Shown here in pieces: positions 23,173 through 36,319 of a DNA stretch of 64,000 nucleotides. Both the position numbers and the translations under genes were made by a program. The DNA comes from Ophioceras dolichostomum (taxonomy: Eukaryota > Ascomycota > Sordariomycetes > Magnaporthales > Ophioceraceae), in assembly GCA_003049485.1 (NCBI GenBank), contig PYST01000099.1, positions 6,071 to 70,070 on the forward strand, written 5' to 3'. The notes beneath the pieces are model-generated. The model made no database searches. It saw nothing but the letters and a program-made list of their open reading frames with translations, and was not told the DNA's origin. The number at the start of each line of letters is the position of its first letter. Positions within the stretch are counted from its first letter, which is position 1.

Positions 23173-26100
23173 CGACGGCGAGGGAACGGCCCCCAGGTGG
23201 AGAGAATCGAGTAGGAGCAAGGAGCGAGTAAAATAAAGAAGAAAACCGGGAGAAGGTAGAAAAGAAGGGCGTCAAGCCGAAGCAAAAGACCCTGCTTTTG
23301 GGGTGGTCGAAGTCCTCGTGTCGTCAAGTCATCTATTCCATCGTCCTGTTGTTCCCTTTCTCTTTCTTGACACGATGTCGTTCACACACAAATACACACA
23401 CTCTCGCACTCACGCACTCACACGGACGGCGATGTGGGATGGAAAGGGAAGGAAGGGGAGGAAGGGTGCGTGTGTGAGTGGTGGCAAGGAAGAGGAAAAG
23501 AGAAAGAGGATGAGAGGGGAGGGAAAGACCAGCAGGAGTGGAGACAGACGGGGGTGCCCCTCCCATGAGCGACAGTCCAATGTCCAGCCGGCGGTCCAAG
23601 CCGGGAGAGAGCCAGCACCGGGGGCAGGTCGACCAGTGCTACCACGGACCAGACGAAACAGCGTATCGGCCAATGTCAATGGAGCAAGCGTGGATGCGAA
23701 GAGGACGAGGTGGACGAAGGAGACTGGGCACAGGACTGGGCGCAGGATTGGACGGGACAGCCAGCGGGGAGGGCGGGAGAGGTGAGTCCATATCCAGGCA
23801 AGCCAGACAACCCAGACGATACGGATAACAGGCAGCTGAAGGGAAGGGCGGGCTTCCAGAACTCTCAGATCTCTCCTCAGAAGCAGTCGGAAGTGAGGTC
23901 TTGGGGATGTGAAGTCAGAGAGGTTGCATGTTGGATGGGTGGGAAAGTAACTGCCAGGAACCCTGGGCGATGACCCCGGTCAACTTTTCCCTTTCCCTCC
24001 CCCCATGTCGACAGGGGTACCCTGCCTGCGGCTGCAGGTGCTGGTACCTACCGTCTGCACGATGTGCTGATGGATGGGGCTGTCCCACGCGGGCTGTCCT
24101 CGAGCCGGCCTCTGCGGGTGGGAAAGAGGCACAGAGGCACAAAGAAAGAGGCGGGATGGTGTGCCTTCTGCAGCGGCTCGTCCTCCAAGGGTACCAATAT
24201 CTGGCTCCTTGTAAGCGGAGAAGGGGGAGGCCGGGCCCAGACCGGGAGTTGGACGAAATGAGTTGATGATGATGAGAAACCACCCGATGAGGAACCTCAG
24301 ATGGGATGGAATGGGCAGGAGCATCTAAGAGGCGAGTAGCACCCAGCGGTTGTTCCAATACTTCGACTAGCCCTAGCTGTAGTTAATCTCGTAGGAATCT
24401 GAGATAGATCTCTCCGGCCGGCCAGTGGGCGAGCGTATTGAAAACATCGATACCAAAGCGCCGCCACACGAAGGCAGCTGCCAAAATGTTGCACGTCCAG
24501 GACCTACTCTCATCGAGCGTCAAAGATGTCAAACAGGTTTAGACAGGATAGGCACTAGCCAACACCTGTGCCTCTCTGTATTCACACTACAGCGTGATGA
24601 GAGCGTGCGTGCGAGCGTGCTTGCATGCTAGGATCAGTGGAAATCAAGCAGGAGGGACTAGCAGAACGAGCTAACTGGATGATGTGGGTGAGGTGCCTTG
24701 CTTCTCATCAACACTCACATCACATACGTAGTATCTTCACACCAACTTGGACGGACGCACCGGAACGTGCCACTGGCCAACGGACCAATCGAAGGACAGA
24801 GTCACTGCTGTGCGCCGTGCTCGCCCACTCACACGGAGCGCGACTTTCTGATAAGCCTCGCTGGTGGGTGCGAGTGCGGGTCGCAACAGAGCGTTTTCTT
24901 CTTCTTCGTCTACTTCTTTTTCATTGGGGCCAAAGTGGGAATAGAGAGTCTTGTGTGAGCAGCGATGAGGAGCAAGTGGGGATGGAAAGGCATTGAGCCG
25001 GCGTCGAGGCGGTTTGAGGCATTGAAGTGGCGATGGGAGCTGAGGCAAACCTCAGACACGCCTGAGTTTCGCAGGCCGGCCTGAGTAGCCCCTGCCGAGA
25101 TCAAAGAAAAGAGAAGCTTCCCCAAAACCCTGTCGTGTTTGGGTACCTGCAGCCTTGGCTCCAGATTTAAAGGGTCCCCGCCTGCCCGCCTTGCCCGATC
25201 GGGGCTGGGGCCATCTGCGGAGCTGGGGCCAGAGCTTGCTATCCTTGACAGCCTGGGTGGCAGTCAGCACGGCTATTGGGCCGACGGCTTGAGGCGACGG
25301 GCAGGTGTGGAGCCCCTGCACCGAACCCCTGGGCGGATCAAACCTTCTTTTGCAATGCCAAACATCATCAACCCCTCCACATCCCCTCTTTGAGGAAAAT
25401 CCCGGCTCCCAGCTTCTGGACAACCTCCGTCGTTTTTTCCTTCCTGCTTTGGTGCTTGGTATTTCTCCACGCCGCTGTTGAGCGACCTTCTGCCAAAGAT
25501 ACTGGGGCCTTCTGACAATACCGATCATCAATCTCTCATCAACCTCATCATCAGTCATCACCATGGGCCACCGCCACTATCACAATCAGAGCTATCCTTC
25601 ATTACGGCGCCAAGGCGGCGCACAGGTCCTCGCCCTATCTTACAGCAAGACGGGGGCTGCTTGATACACCTCCAGATATGGATTAACTGAATCGATGGTG
25701 CTTCCTCCTCCATCTAACGACAATTTCTCGATGATCGTCGCCTTTAGGGAGAGCCTGATGAGAGACTGACAGCCACGCGAAGATCATCCCCTAAATAGGC
25801 TTAATAGGGGTCCGCTAATGCCATCCTTGGCCATCATTTCCCGCCCTAAGATCATACCCGTTCTACTGGCAAATATTTGCCGCTTCTTTTCTGAGAAGCC
25901 TTACTGCGATGGCCCATTATTGTACTTGTCAGGTGGAATTTGATACAGGTATGTTTCCATTTATTCGAGGGAGCGAGAGAGAGAGAGGAGTCCGCTCGTC
26001 CTCTCTCTTCAAACTCGTAGCCGTTTGGATGACATCCGTCAACGTACGTTTTCTCGCGACGAGCGAGTTTCGTCCTCCCAGCCAGACCAAACGACTATAG

Positions 26101-29100
26101 GGTATCGATATCCCAGGCCCAAGACAGACAGACACACGGGCTGTAGCAGCGACAGTTGTCAATAGCTTGAGCAGCCGCCGAATCCAACGTAAAATCGTAC
26201 TGATGTTGTCGCGTCTCGTTGTTTCGCCCACCTCGTATGAACGATTCAAGCTCTCCCTTCCCGTTCCATAACACGTACGAGTCCGTTTTATATGATATGG
26301 ATCACGATCTCATAGAAGTCGTGTTCAATATTCTACTCTGTGCGTGCACTGGAGTATGTACGTCGTCTAGACCCGCTCGAGCGCGGGAGTTGACAAGTGT
26401 TTCTTCGGCCATTTTTGTTCGGTGCAGAACCCAGCACTATCCAGCCAACCAACAACCTGTGTACGGTATCCATCCACCATTGTGCAGAACACGACTCGTA
26501 CCAAAACTACTTTGGGTGGTCCACCATCGCAGAATCTGAGGCATAAGTCGTATCAGGACGTCGATGACAGACAAGGGTGATCAGAGAGCGACGAACAGGC
26601 ACTCGGGCCCCCTTCCCTCATCCTTCGATTTTGTTTTTTGGACTGCTAAGTTCCTTTCCAAAGATAGCACTCCCGCCGCCCGTTCTATCGTGCAGACCGT
26701 GAAAAAGAGAGATTGGCAACCCCGGATCCGTCAGATACCGATGCTCGAGGCGATCAGATATGCCCAAGTCGTGATGTGATGATAGTCTGGTTGGTGTGAC
26801 CACCGAAGAACTGCCATCAACACCGCCTCATCTACGGACTTGTTCAAGTGGCAGGCAGCCGGCGGGTAACTACCTAATCTATCGCCCCGCCTTGCCGCAT
26901 AGCGATTCCAACCATTCTATGGGGTTACTGCTCGGGTGAAAAACGAAGCAAAACGAACAGCCAAGCTTTTTCCTAGCCTAGGAGTCTTCCCGTGTCGAAT
27001 AAATGAATTCAGCAGGACCACGATGTAGCAGGGCGATGGGGGTATTCGCAGAGGAAAGGAATACAACCGTTCCTCGCTATCGAATTGCTAGGGTTTGGAG
27101 CGCTGCCCTGGACTGCCTGACTGCCTGACTACTTTCCTCGCCATCCATCATCATCATGGATGAACCCCTCGTTCTCCCGCCGCACACTAGGGAGAGATGG
27201 AGGCTGAGGGCCATCACACATCCGAGCCCTGTTCTAACGGAAGGGAAATTACCTAATCTTCTTTCTTCACTTTTGTGATGAGTGAGGGCACTTCATACCA
27301 ACCCTCGAGCGGGGTTTACCACTCCTATGTCTCTCGTCACGGGCTCCTGCTAGGTCTCCCCCACATCGTTCACTTGAAAGTGCTCAGAGGTCGACGGAAA
27401 TCCTCCGCAGGGAAGCTCCTCGCTCCGAGCATCAACTATCAACTATCAACAAGGGGGGAGAGGAGAAAGAAGGGGAATGGGATTGGAGGAGGGAAGAGGT
27501 GTGCTGGCCGTGGCATATCCCGTTTCTCCAGTCACACTCACCCAAAACCCGGTCTCATTCTATTTGATGTGATGAACATAGGTATGTATGTCCTTTCATT
27601 GTGCTATAGCATAGTGCATACCACTGAGGAGCCGGCACTCGCAGTAGCATTGGCACGAATCCTTTTTTGCCCTTCATTCTTTTCTTCGCATTTCCTCGAA
27701 CTATTGCTTAAATGATCTGAGGAAGAGGTTTATTCCCATCATCAGCTCGCTCGCTTGCTCAACGCAATCGCCGATGGATCAGCCGTGCTTCCCCATATCG
27801 CTCACATTTGGGGGGAGCGTGAATGGGCTGCCCAGATTCATGCCCAACAATGCCATGTCATTCACGCCTCTATGGTTCGGTTGTCTGAAAGGTGATAAAA
27901 ATACAACTGATCTTCTGCGTCTCCCATCGTCCTAACTTTCCTGATCCGATATCTCTGAACCTTTCCTCCCTCGGCAGTAAAACCTTGCTTGCAAAGCGCA
28001 CACACGGGATGCCCTTGTTGGGACGAGACAGCCGGATCTATCATCCCGACTCGAGGACCGGGAAGAGAGAGTTCTGGCAAGTTCTTTTCGACGCTGTTGG
28101 TCGCCCTCCCTCACCCAGTCGAGTCGCTGAGCAAGGCGAGACGGAATAAAGAGATTCATCATATTTGCCATGGACATGGAAGGCTGGCAGGGTCGTTAGG
28201 TGTTGAACATCCACATGAGACGATGGAAACCGGGAATGCTCGAGCAGCTTGCTACCAAATCATGGCGATTCAACGCCCATCTCATAGGGAAGGGCGAAAC
28301 GCAGCAGTCTCGATTAAAATTGCTGCTACCATGACGGCGCAATATGACGGGTGAGGAACTGGGAATGAGGGATGTCTTGATGTCGCGAATTCAGGGGCTC
28401 TCCAGGCTGACTTCCTCTGCCTTCTTCGACTCGATGGTGTTCACCCTGTAATAAAAAGAAGTTGCTAGTGGGCCTTGCCGTCACCATCTGTCACCGGTCT
28501 GTGCTGCGCCGACCTTCACGTAGCTTCTCAGATGGCGTCCCGTCGTTCTGTCGGACGCCGGTCCTAGAGCAACTCGGACTTACACATCCTCCTGTTCCAC
28601 TCGGAAATGTGTGCAGCTTGGATCCTGACGGCAATCTCTGTCCACGGCATCTGCCAGGCTGGGCAACACAACGGAGGGGGATCGTGCCTCGAGTAGTCCT
28701 GTGCCTCCAGTGCCTCTGATGACATCCGTCGTCACTTTCCACTTCCCCGAATGATGGGGGTTATCGGTAGGGATCAATCACAGTCGACCGCCCCTTTCAC
28801 ACGATCCATGACAATTACAGACTACACTAGTAGTCCTCAACACCGCCTTGGAATATCGGCAGTAGGAATAGAAAGAAAAGACTGGTGCGTGCGGGCCGAA
28901 GTTGAAACAAACACCATGTTTCTGAAAAAAAGACAGACAGCCTGCCTCGTAGAAACAGCGCCGCTCCCTTGATAGTGGCTGTGGACTAGTAGTCTAGTTC
29001 CAGGTCGAGTGCCAAGCCAAAGGCCGTCGGCCAATGAGTATCGTGGAAATTGACCGAACAAATCCAACAGAAACAAAGAGGAGAAAGCTCCAGAGAATGC

Positions 29101-29744
29101 GTAGCAGATAATCAGAACCCCTTTTTCTTCTTCGTCAATTGCGTGGCAGTGAGAACAAAAAAATTAAGGTTAAATAACACCTTACTGTGTAGTGCCTGGA
29201 GATGTGTTGGGCGGACTGTGACTGGTACAACAGACTAGCGTGGAGGCGGGGGGAAATGAAAGGGGCCACGGTGATGCATGTTCGGGGTAGTGAACGAAGT
29301 GCGGATTCCGCACCGCGACGCGGGTCACGACCAGACACGGTCAGTCGGGGCCGGCCGTGAAAGTGGCTGGGCGGGCTGGTGCCGGCAATTTGGGACGAGT
29401 CGCGGGAGTCGATCACGGGCGGGGTCACTCCCGTAGAGGAGCGACACGGGGGCTCCCGAACGACTCAGCGGAGAGACAGTGCCAGGGAGAAAATGCGACT
29501 AGGCAAACCCTTCCGTTTTTTCTTCCCTCCAACACGCAAGCCTGAATTTCTCTTCCAAACACCGTATAAGACCTCAATACCTGCGCGGCGATGTGAGATG
29601 ATCGTCCCACCAAGTAAGTACAGTGTAGAAAAAGAGATGAATAAATCACCCAGCGCAACGCACAATGCTCAACAACAAGATGACCTCGAAAAATGGAGAA
29701 AACGCCAGCTGCTTTTCTTCTGATCTCTCCCTCTGCTACTCCAT
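23173..29744. other. 6.5-kb intergenic region upstream of the 7TM gene
   Basis: No convincing gene on either strand. The left end is the promoter/5' side of the 7TM gene (pyrimidine-rich on its strand, 23350-23530). Candidate ORFs are at most about 160 codons and look random. The largest stretches (23303-23785, 25052-25564) are low-complexity or antisense-like. The region may hold a long 5' UTR, upstream enhancer sequence or non-coding RNA; none can be shown from sequence alone. Confidence 0.55.
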
Positions 29745-30817
<1,073 letters not shown>

Positions 30818-31624
30818 GGTGCTGGTGTTGCTGGTTGATGATGCAGGTCGAGAAACGAGATCTAGATGGGAAAACGGGAGTCTTTGCGTGCGTTCTGGGT
30901 TTCTCCGTTGGCTTTCTGGTGATCGCTGGCTGGTTTGCACTGGAGCAGGTAGGATACCAGTATCAATTGCAACAGCGACGAGGTGGAGTTGAAAAGGAGT
31001 TTGATGACAAAGGGGACTCGCGATGACAATGAAATCCTAGGGGGAAGACGCTTACGTCGCGGCAATGTCGCCGGAAGCGTTGCCGAGTCCGGGGATAGAT
31101 CCAAGCAGTTGCGGAGGTCTGTGCGTCCCCGTTGCAGTTTCACCCGCTGCCGCCTGCAAGCGGAGCTCCACGGACCCTTTATCTGACATCATTACAACTG
31201 ATCGACAACGACGACAAACTGTTCCATATTTTCCACCTTTTCTCAGGCGAAATGTTTTGTTTTTCATCCGAAAGAAAGTCTTTGCATGTCACATATCACG
31301 GAAGAATTCCAAGTGAAGAATGGGGGAAGTTTGGGTGTCGATTGACCTAAAGCTACGAGGAAGTATTGAGCATGCTCTCAAAGGGGGGTATTGTGATGCT
31401 GAGGAAAAGAGAAAGTCCCAATCACCCTTCCAAGGAAAAGCTAACCATTCTTTTTCTCAAAGTCTCCCACAGATTGTTTCCAGCTGATGGCTGTGATCAA
31501 GCCTGAACGCCTTCCCTGAGTTCCTCCATTGAGCAAGTTCCTCGTGACGGCAGCAGCGAAAGATGGGGGTCCAAAACGAAAGAGATGGTGGTGTAGGTTG
31601 TAGGACAAGACGTGAGGGGGTTGT
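30818..31624. other. Intergenic: EBP promoter and ccg-1 3' flank
   Basis: Separates two minus-strand genes. The right side should contain the 3' UTR of the ccg-1 homologue and the left side the EBP-family promoter. No ORF of interest. Confidence 0.55.
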
Positions 31625-32016
31625 CTAGTGCTTGACGGCCTCCTTGTTGGCCTTGGCCGAAGCCTCGTCCTTGTGCTGCGAGGCCTTGTCGCTGGCGGCA
31701 CTGCCCATAGCAGAGATGCTAGACGAGAAATAACAGGGGTCAGCATTCGAGTGTGGAAGAGGGCCGTTGGTGGGCTGATCGTAGAGCTTACCGGTCGCCG
31801 ATGCCGACGTTGCTGTCCTTGGCAACCTCCTTGTTGGCCTCCTTGGAAGCCTTGTTGGCCTCACCTGTAGAGCGGAAGACAGTATTAGGTCAGTGTCAAG
31901 TTTCTTGGGGAGGGAATTCGGCCTGGTTGGGTATGGCGGCAGTGGTGATCTGCCGACAGGCACATACCAGAGAGGGTGTCAGAGACGTAGTTAACGGCGT
32001 TCTTGGCGGTCTCCAT
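31625..32016 (-). CDS. ccg-1: Glucose-repressible / clock-controlled protein CCG-1 (GRG-1)
   Basis: Predicted 71-aa small hydrophilic protein, the same length as Neurospora CCG-1/GRG-1, a strongly expressed transcript induced by glucose loss and controlled by the circadian clock; its biochemical role is not established. Three tiny exons: 32016-31968, 31864-31792, 31718-31625 (sum 216 nt). The protein begins METAKNAVNYVSDTLSG and is rich in Lys, Ala, Ser and Asn with repeated EANKxxKEANKE units, resembling LEA/stress proteins. The three-exon structure leaves no long ORF, so the gene is easily missed by ORF scanning. Confidence 0.92.
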
Positions 32017-32170
32017 GTTGATGGTTGATGGTTGTGTGGCTCGTGTGAGACAAGTGGAATATGTTGCTGATGATTGTTGATGGAGATCAAGATCTTGAAG
32101 GTTGGGTGTTGTGGTTGGTGATGGAGAGAAAAAGGTCCGGGAGGTGGGAGAAGGGAGAGAGGAGGACGAC

Positions 32171-32212
32171 CTTATATACCACGATCTAGTGCACCACCGC
32201 TCCTGCCATTGG
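32171..32212 (-). promoter_or_regulatory. ccg-1 core promoter: TATA box and CCAAT box
   Basis: On the minus strand, TATATAAG spans 32178-32171, about 155 nt upstream of the ATG, and a CCAAT pentamer lies at 32212-32208, about 30 nt further upstream. This arrangement fits a highly expressed, regulated fungal gene. The leader between TATA and ATG is mixed AG/TG-rich. Functional use is inferred. Confidence 0.55.
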
Positions 32213-34150
32213 CTTCAAGAGTATGGTAGAGCATTCCGTGATTCACGATTCTCATCCCCTTAGTACGCAAAGCTGCACATGTCAACGGACTAAGAGCCTA
32301 CGTGGAGCTACGTCATGGACTTTGAGTCCGCCGGTGTCGACGGGCAGGAACTCAATCCCGCTTGGTGCACCTTCACGCAACTTCACTCAGTGTTGAGCAC
32401 TGTTCTTCCAATAATGGAAGCCGCTCCACATGGTCTGCTTCATGACCTCCGTCATGTTCCGTACCTGTGCATGACAGAGACGCTCAGGTGGAAGGCAAGC
32501 GTGCGCAATCCGCAACCGCCTGGCAGTTTCGTTATAAAGATGACATCATGGTCATTATTCGCCTTCCCTTGTGCCCACTCGCAGATGCGGCTCTGACGGG
32601 AGACATCTTAGCCTTTGACAGAAGGGCACATGGGACAGAAGGGCTTTTTTTGCCGAGCGGGCATGTAAGGCACGCTAGGGGAAGAAACATGAGCGAATTT
32701 CGCTCTGACGCAATGAGTATAGCTCTTCCATGCTCCTCCATCCAGAGCTCAGTGACACACGCCTGGCCCGGTAAAGAGGGCCAGAAAGGTCCTTCGCTTT
32801 GGAACAATCAACTGGCACTCTTAGTAGAGCCTAGCTCTTGGAGCTCCGTATAAATGGTGCCTGCCTAGTTGATCTTTGGTTGTGAAGTCGCCAGTCGCCG
32901 GGCAGTCTCAAGCAGGAGGTTGAACCTCTGCTGTGGGACCTGACGGGAAGGAGCTGGATGGAAAGACTGCTGGAGCAGCTGTTCCGGGCCAAGCTTGGCA
33001 CTACCCCACACCAGCATGCAGCTTGCCGAGCTGAAGCCAAGCTCATTGACGCCGTCCTTGATTATGACGACACGACTTGAGTGGCTTTGTGGGGGAAAAG
33101 GCTCAAAGCTCCAGCCTTAGCGGCAAAACTGACTTCATTAGCTCTTTGGCTCTTGCTGTTCCAAGTTGTTGTCCCAATCAAAGAACCGGATGAGGTCAGT
33201 GAGCCTTTGCTGGGACGTACGAGCCTGCCACGGAGGGGATCTCGATTGACACCTTGGTGGTGGAGCCCCTGCCTGCCGGATCGGGATTGACTTGTGGACA
33301 TCGATTTTGTCCTCCCACTCGGAGCGTTCTCTCCGGTCGCCACAGTTGATACACAGACTGGAACAGCAGTACGACTGGAATTTGGCGGTTCGCCGCATGG
33401 ATTGCATCATTATTGCAAACGCTCCCGTCGCTCACGTGGCGGGAAGGCGGGATCGAATTCGGATTGCTCGGCCCTGCCACTGCTCCGTCAGTCATTTAAA
33501 ACCGACTGAATGGGTCAGCTCTGACGGGTACCGATCGAGACATCCAGGAGCTAGCTCACACCTAGCCCAGAGCACCTACTGAGCTCCCTCGGTCTCGGTA
33601 CGGTCTGCCGCCGCCTCCCGGGTTTCTGAAAGTACCCGGACGGAACAACCCTTATGGCATGTGCTTATGCGGGAGATCGTCGGAATCGGCCGCCGCTGGT
33701 GGTTGAACTCTTGAAGCAACGCACAGTCATCCTACGGGCATCTGGTCGAGCTGAGGATGTAACTTTAGACCTAACAACATAGATGAGATATGGAAGCAGC
33801 CGGGGATACATTCGCCTGCTGACTGTAACCCGGGCGGGCCTGGCGAACTAGCGAGACTACTAGGTAGTCGGGCAAGCAAGAAGCAAGCTAGGTAGCTTCG
33901 TGAATAACATGACAGTTTGTCTCAGACATGAACCTACGCGTTGGAGTTCGAGCACCGATGGCTCGGTTAGGCTCTCCTCGGCCGGCAGGGTCATCGTCGT
34001 CCCATCCCTATCTCCCGACGTTCCCGAAGTAAGAAGGCCGGCCGAAGGTGACATGATGCATGCCTCTCGAACTTGAGCTCGAACTGAGGGTGTATGATTG
34101 CGGAATGTTAAGTAAGTCGCCGGGCTTTGAGAAGGCGCACGAGCTAGTCA
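32213..34150. other. Intergenic DNA, no gene recognised
   Basis: The left part is the upstream region of ccg-1. A minus-strand ORF at about 33196-33495 (99 codons) and a short one at 33860-34054 show no domain and are not called. Frequent in-frame stops in otherwise protein-like stretches suggest decayed sequence. Confidence 0.5.
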
Positions 34151-34200
34151 CGTGGAGTGGCTTGGACTAGGGAGAGTCGGAACGCTGACAGCTTTGGAGT

Positions 34201-34926
34201 ACACATGGATTACATGCCCGTGGTGCCCCATGCTTACCCTAGGTGTAGCTATCGCCGTCTGCATCTCAACCACGGCCATCTACGAATCAGACTAGGTTCT
34301 CAAAAACCTCGCAATCGGTTTTGGTTTCGAAAATGGAGATGTGTTTGAAGGAAGGAGAAATGGAGGTGGAAATGGTGGTCCCACCTATTTCATAGGGAGG
34401 CGAGGCACTCGCGACAACCCACGGCGGCTAGTTCTGTCACTTCGGGTACCAAGCCTTGGTCGTGCAGCATTGAAAGAGCATCCTCCGCCAGCAACTCGAG
34501 GCCAACCCCTATTACAACAAATCCCCCGAGTTTCCAGGCCTCAACCCGCGGCGCTGATTCCTGCCCTGGCCCTGCATCCGGACAAGCGGCTATGGCGATT
34601 GAGGCGGGATGAATGACGGGAGGGAAGAGGATGGCGAGGACGACAACTTCAATTACGGGGAGCCGCAGTCAAGTCAACTACTACAAGAAGTACGGAAGGA
34701 ACTCAAGCCCCTTTACGAACACGTGGTGCCCCGTGAGCACCTCGATGAGGCTTTTTTAGACGAGGACCGCCATGGACCGCGCCTCCTCCCGGAGGAGCGC
34801 TACGAGCTCGCCCGCTGCCGGACCCAGATCGATGTTGTTTCGGACAAGATCACCCCGGGCTTCTGTAAGCCTCTCCGGCACATACTTAAGGGGCTACGGC
34901 CTCGAGCAGGCGGGGGACTAGCGTGA
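34201..34926 (+). pseudogene. Possible degenerate coding sequence, unknown family
   Basis: Plus-strand translation gives protein-like blocks broken by stops. One block looks like a hydrophobic segment (VAIAVCISTTAIY) ending at a stop near 34292. A second contains QQLEANPYYNKSPEFPG followed by two stops. A third, from an ATG at 34609, stays open to 34926 and is charged (EVRKELKPLYEHVVP). Together they suggest an old gene broken by several mutations, but I cannot name the family. Chance ORFs remain a fair alternative. Confidence 0.3.
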
Positions 34927-35360
34927 TGTGAGTTTCAAGATATTTGTGCGCCTGATGGCGCCGTGCCTACGCGACCGTGGCGGTGGAGGAGGCTCCTGGT
35001 TTTTGGGTTGGAAGGTCCCGTCTTGTCGATGTGAGCCCTGTGCCCCGGGCGAGGCGGTTCTTCTTCACCAGGGGTGGTGTTTCGGTTTGCGAGCTTGTAT
35101 GCAATATCGGCAATGAGCGGGATCCGGTTAGTTTGATGACACAAGCCTAACCAACAACACCTTTGAAGGCAGCCGCCAAGACAAGGCAGCCATGCGTACG
35201 TACTTTGATACATCCATACAAGTTCACACCGCCTGTTTTCCAATCCTCAAACTCATTCTTCTCCTTGCCCATCCGACAAGCCCTTCTCCTGAACATTTCA
35301 GCTGCAGTTCTGTGTAGCCAGTTACCCATCACTATCGCCTGCCATCTGCACTCGAGCGAC

Positions 35361-36319
35361 ATGGCGCAAGACGCAGCCGATGCTCCTCCCGCGGGCGACA
35401 CGACGGGAAGCTCGTGTAAGACGCAGGTCGGCATCATTAACCGGCCCCCTGGGTCTCAACGAGAGGAGTACAGCCAGGGCGGGTCCAGCTTTGTCTTCTC
35501 GCACCCCGACTATCCGACTCTCGTGATCAAAGTACCCCATCCTTTCCCCGAGGAGGAAAAATCGGCTCGAGCTCGAGAAACGCATTTACGATTGACTGGG
35601 CCATCACCCCAACATTGCCAAGGTCGTCACGACCGGGGATGAAGAGATGGATGCGTACGGCATCTTAATGGAGAAAGCGGAGCCCGGCTGCTTGGCCATA
35701 TACCTGAAAAAGGGGAATCGCATCTCGCTCGGCGAAAAGGTTGCCTGGTGCAGGGACGTAGCCCTAGCCCAGCAGTACTTGCACGAAAAGAACGTGCGGC
35801 ACGCGGACTTGTCCGGACGCAACCTCCTCATCACCTCTGATCGGAGGATCCTGCTCTGTGACTTCGGCGGCAGCTACATCGACGGCGAGAAGGCCGAAGT
35901 CATCGCCAAAGCCGGCTACAGACACCCGCTCAGGGAGGAGTACGCGCCGCCTACGATCCGCTCGGAGATCCACAGCCTTGGCTCAACCATCTTCGAGATC
36001 GTAACCGAGAAGCATGTCCACGAGGGATTTGACGAGGATGAAATCGAGCGGCTTGTTCAGGAAGGAACGTATCCCGATGTGAGCGAGGTGATGTTCGGGG
36101 ACGTGATCGCAAAGTGTTGGAGGGGCGAGTTCACGTCCGCCAGTGATGTCGCTGCCGGACTGATCCGCTGCGGTATGTGCTTTTGATACTTTTGGTTTCC
36201 GTACCACTTAGTCCTTGCTCTTCTCTCCCTTTTCCCCTCTTCCCCTTTGAGGTGCCTCGCGCTCACTCTCATCAGCCCCGAAGGCTGTTGCCGACAGCCT
36301 CCAGCGTGACCGCAAGTAA
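35361..36319 (+). pseudogene. Protein-kinase-like pseudogene (frameshift and nonsense codon)
   Basis: Encodes a small fungal protein kinase-like fold: Lys in LVIKVP (about residue 57), catalytic loop HADLSGRNLL and DFGG metal-binding motif are all intact. It begins at ATG 35361. After PFPEEE the frame shifts at a five-A run (35557-35561). In the shifted frame the sequence continues in family style (RLELEKRIYD) and then meets TGA at 35593-35595 where CGA (Arg) would be expected, then LGHHPNIAKVV and the C-lobe through 36172. A GTATGT donor at 36173 and an ATCAG acceptor near 36275 would add a short tail ending at 36319. Two independent lesions make a real pseudogene more likely than one sequencing error. 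This kinase family is often amplified in filamentous ascomycetes. Confidence 0.7.

Noticed and set aside
27862..28044. 60-codon minus-strand ORF from ATG 28044 with a Cys pair (CALCKQGF)
   Set aside because: Only two cysteines, no partner motif, no conserved neighbour and length near chance expectation.
33196..33495. 99-codon minus-strand ORF
   Set aside because: Protein-like composition but no domain, and flanking sequence in the same frame is full of stops.
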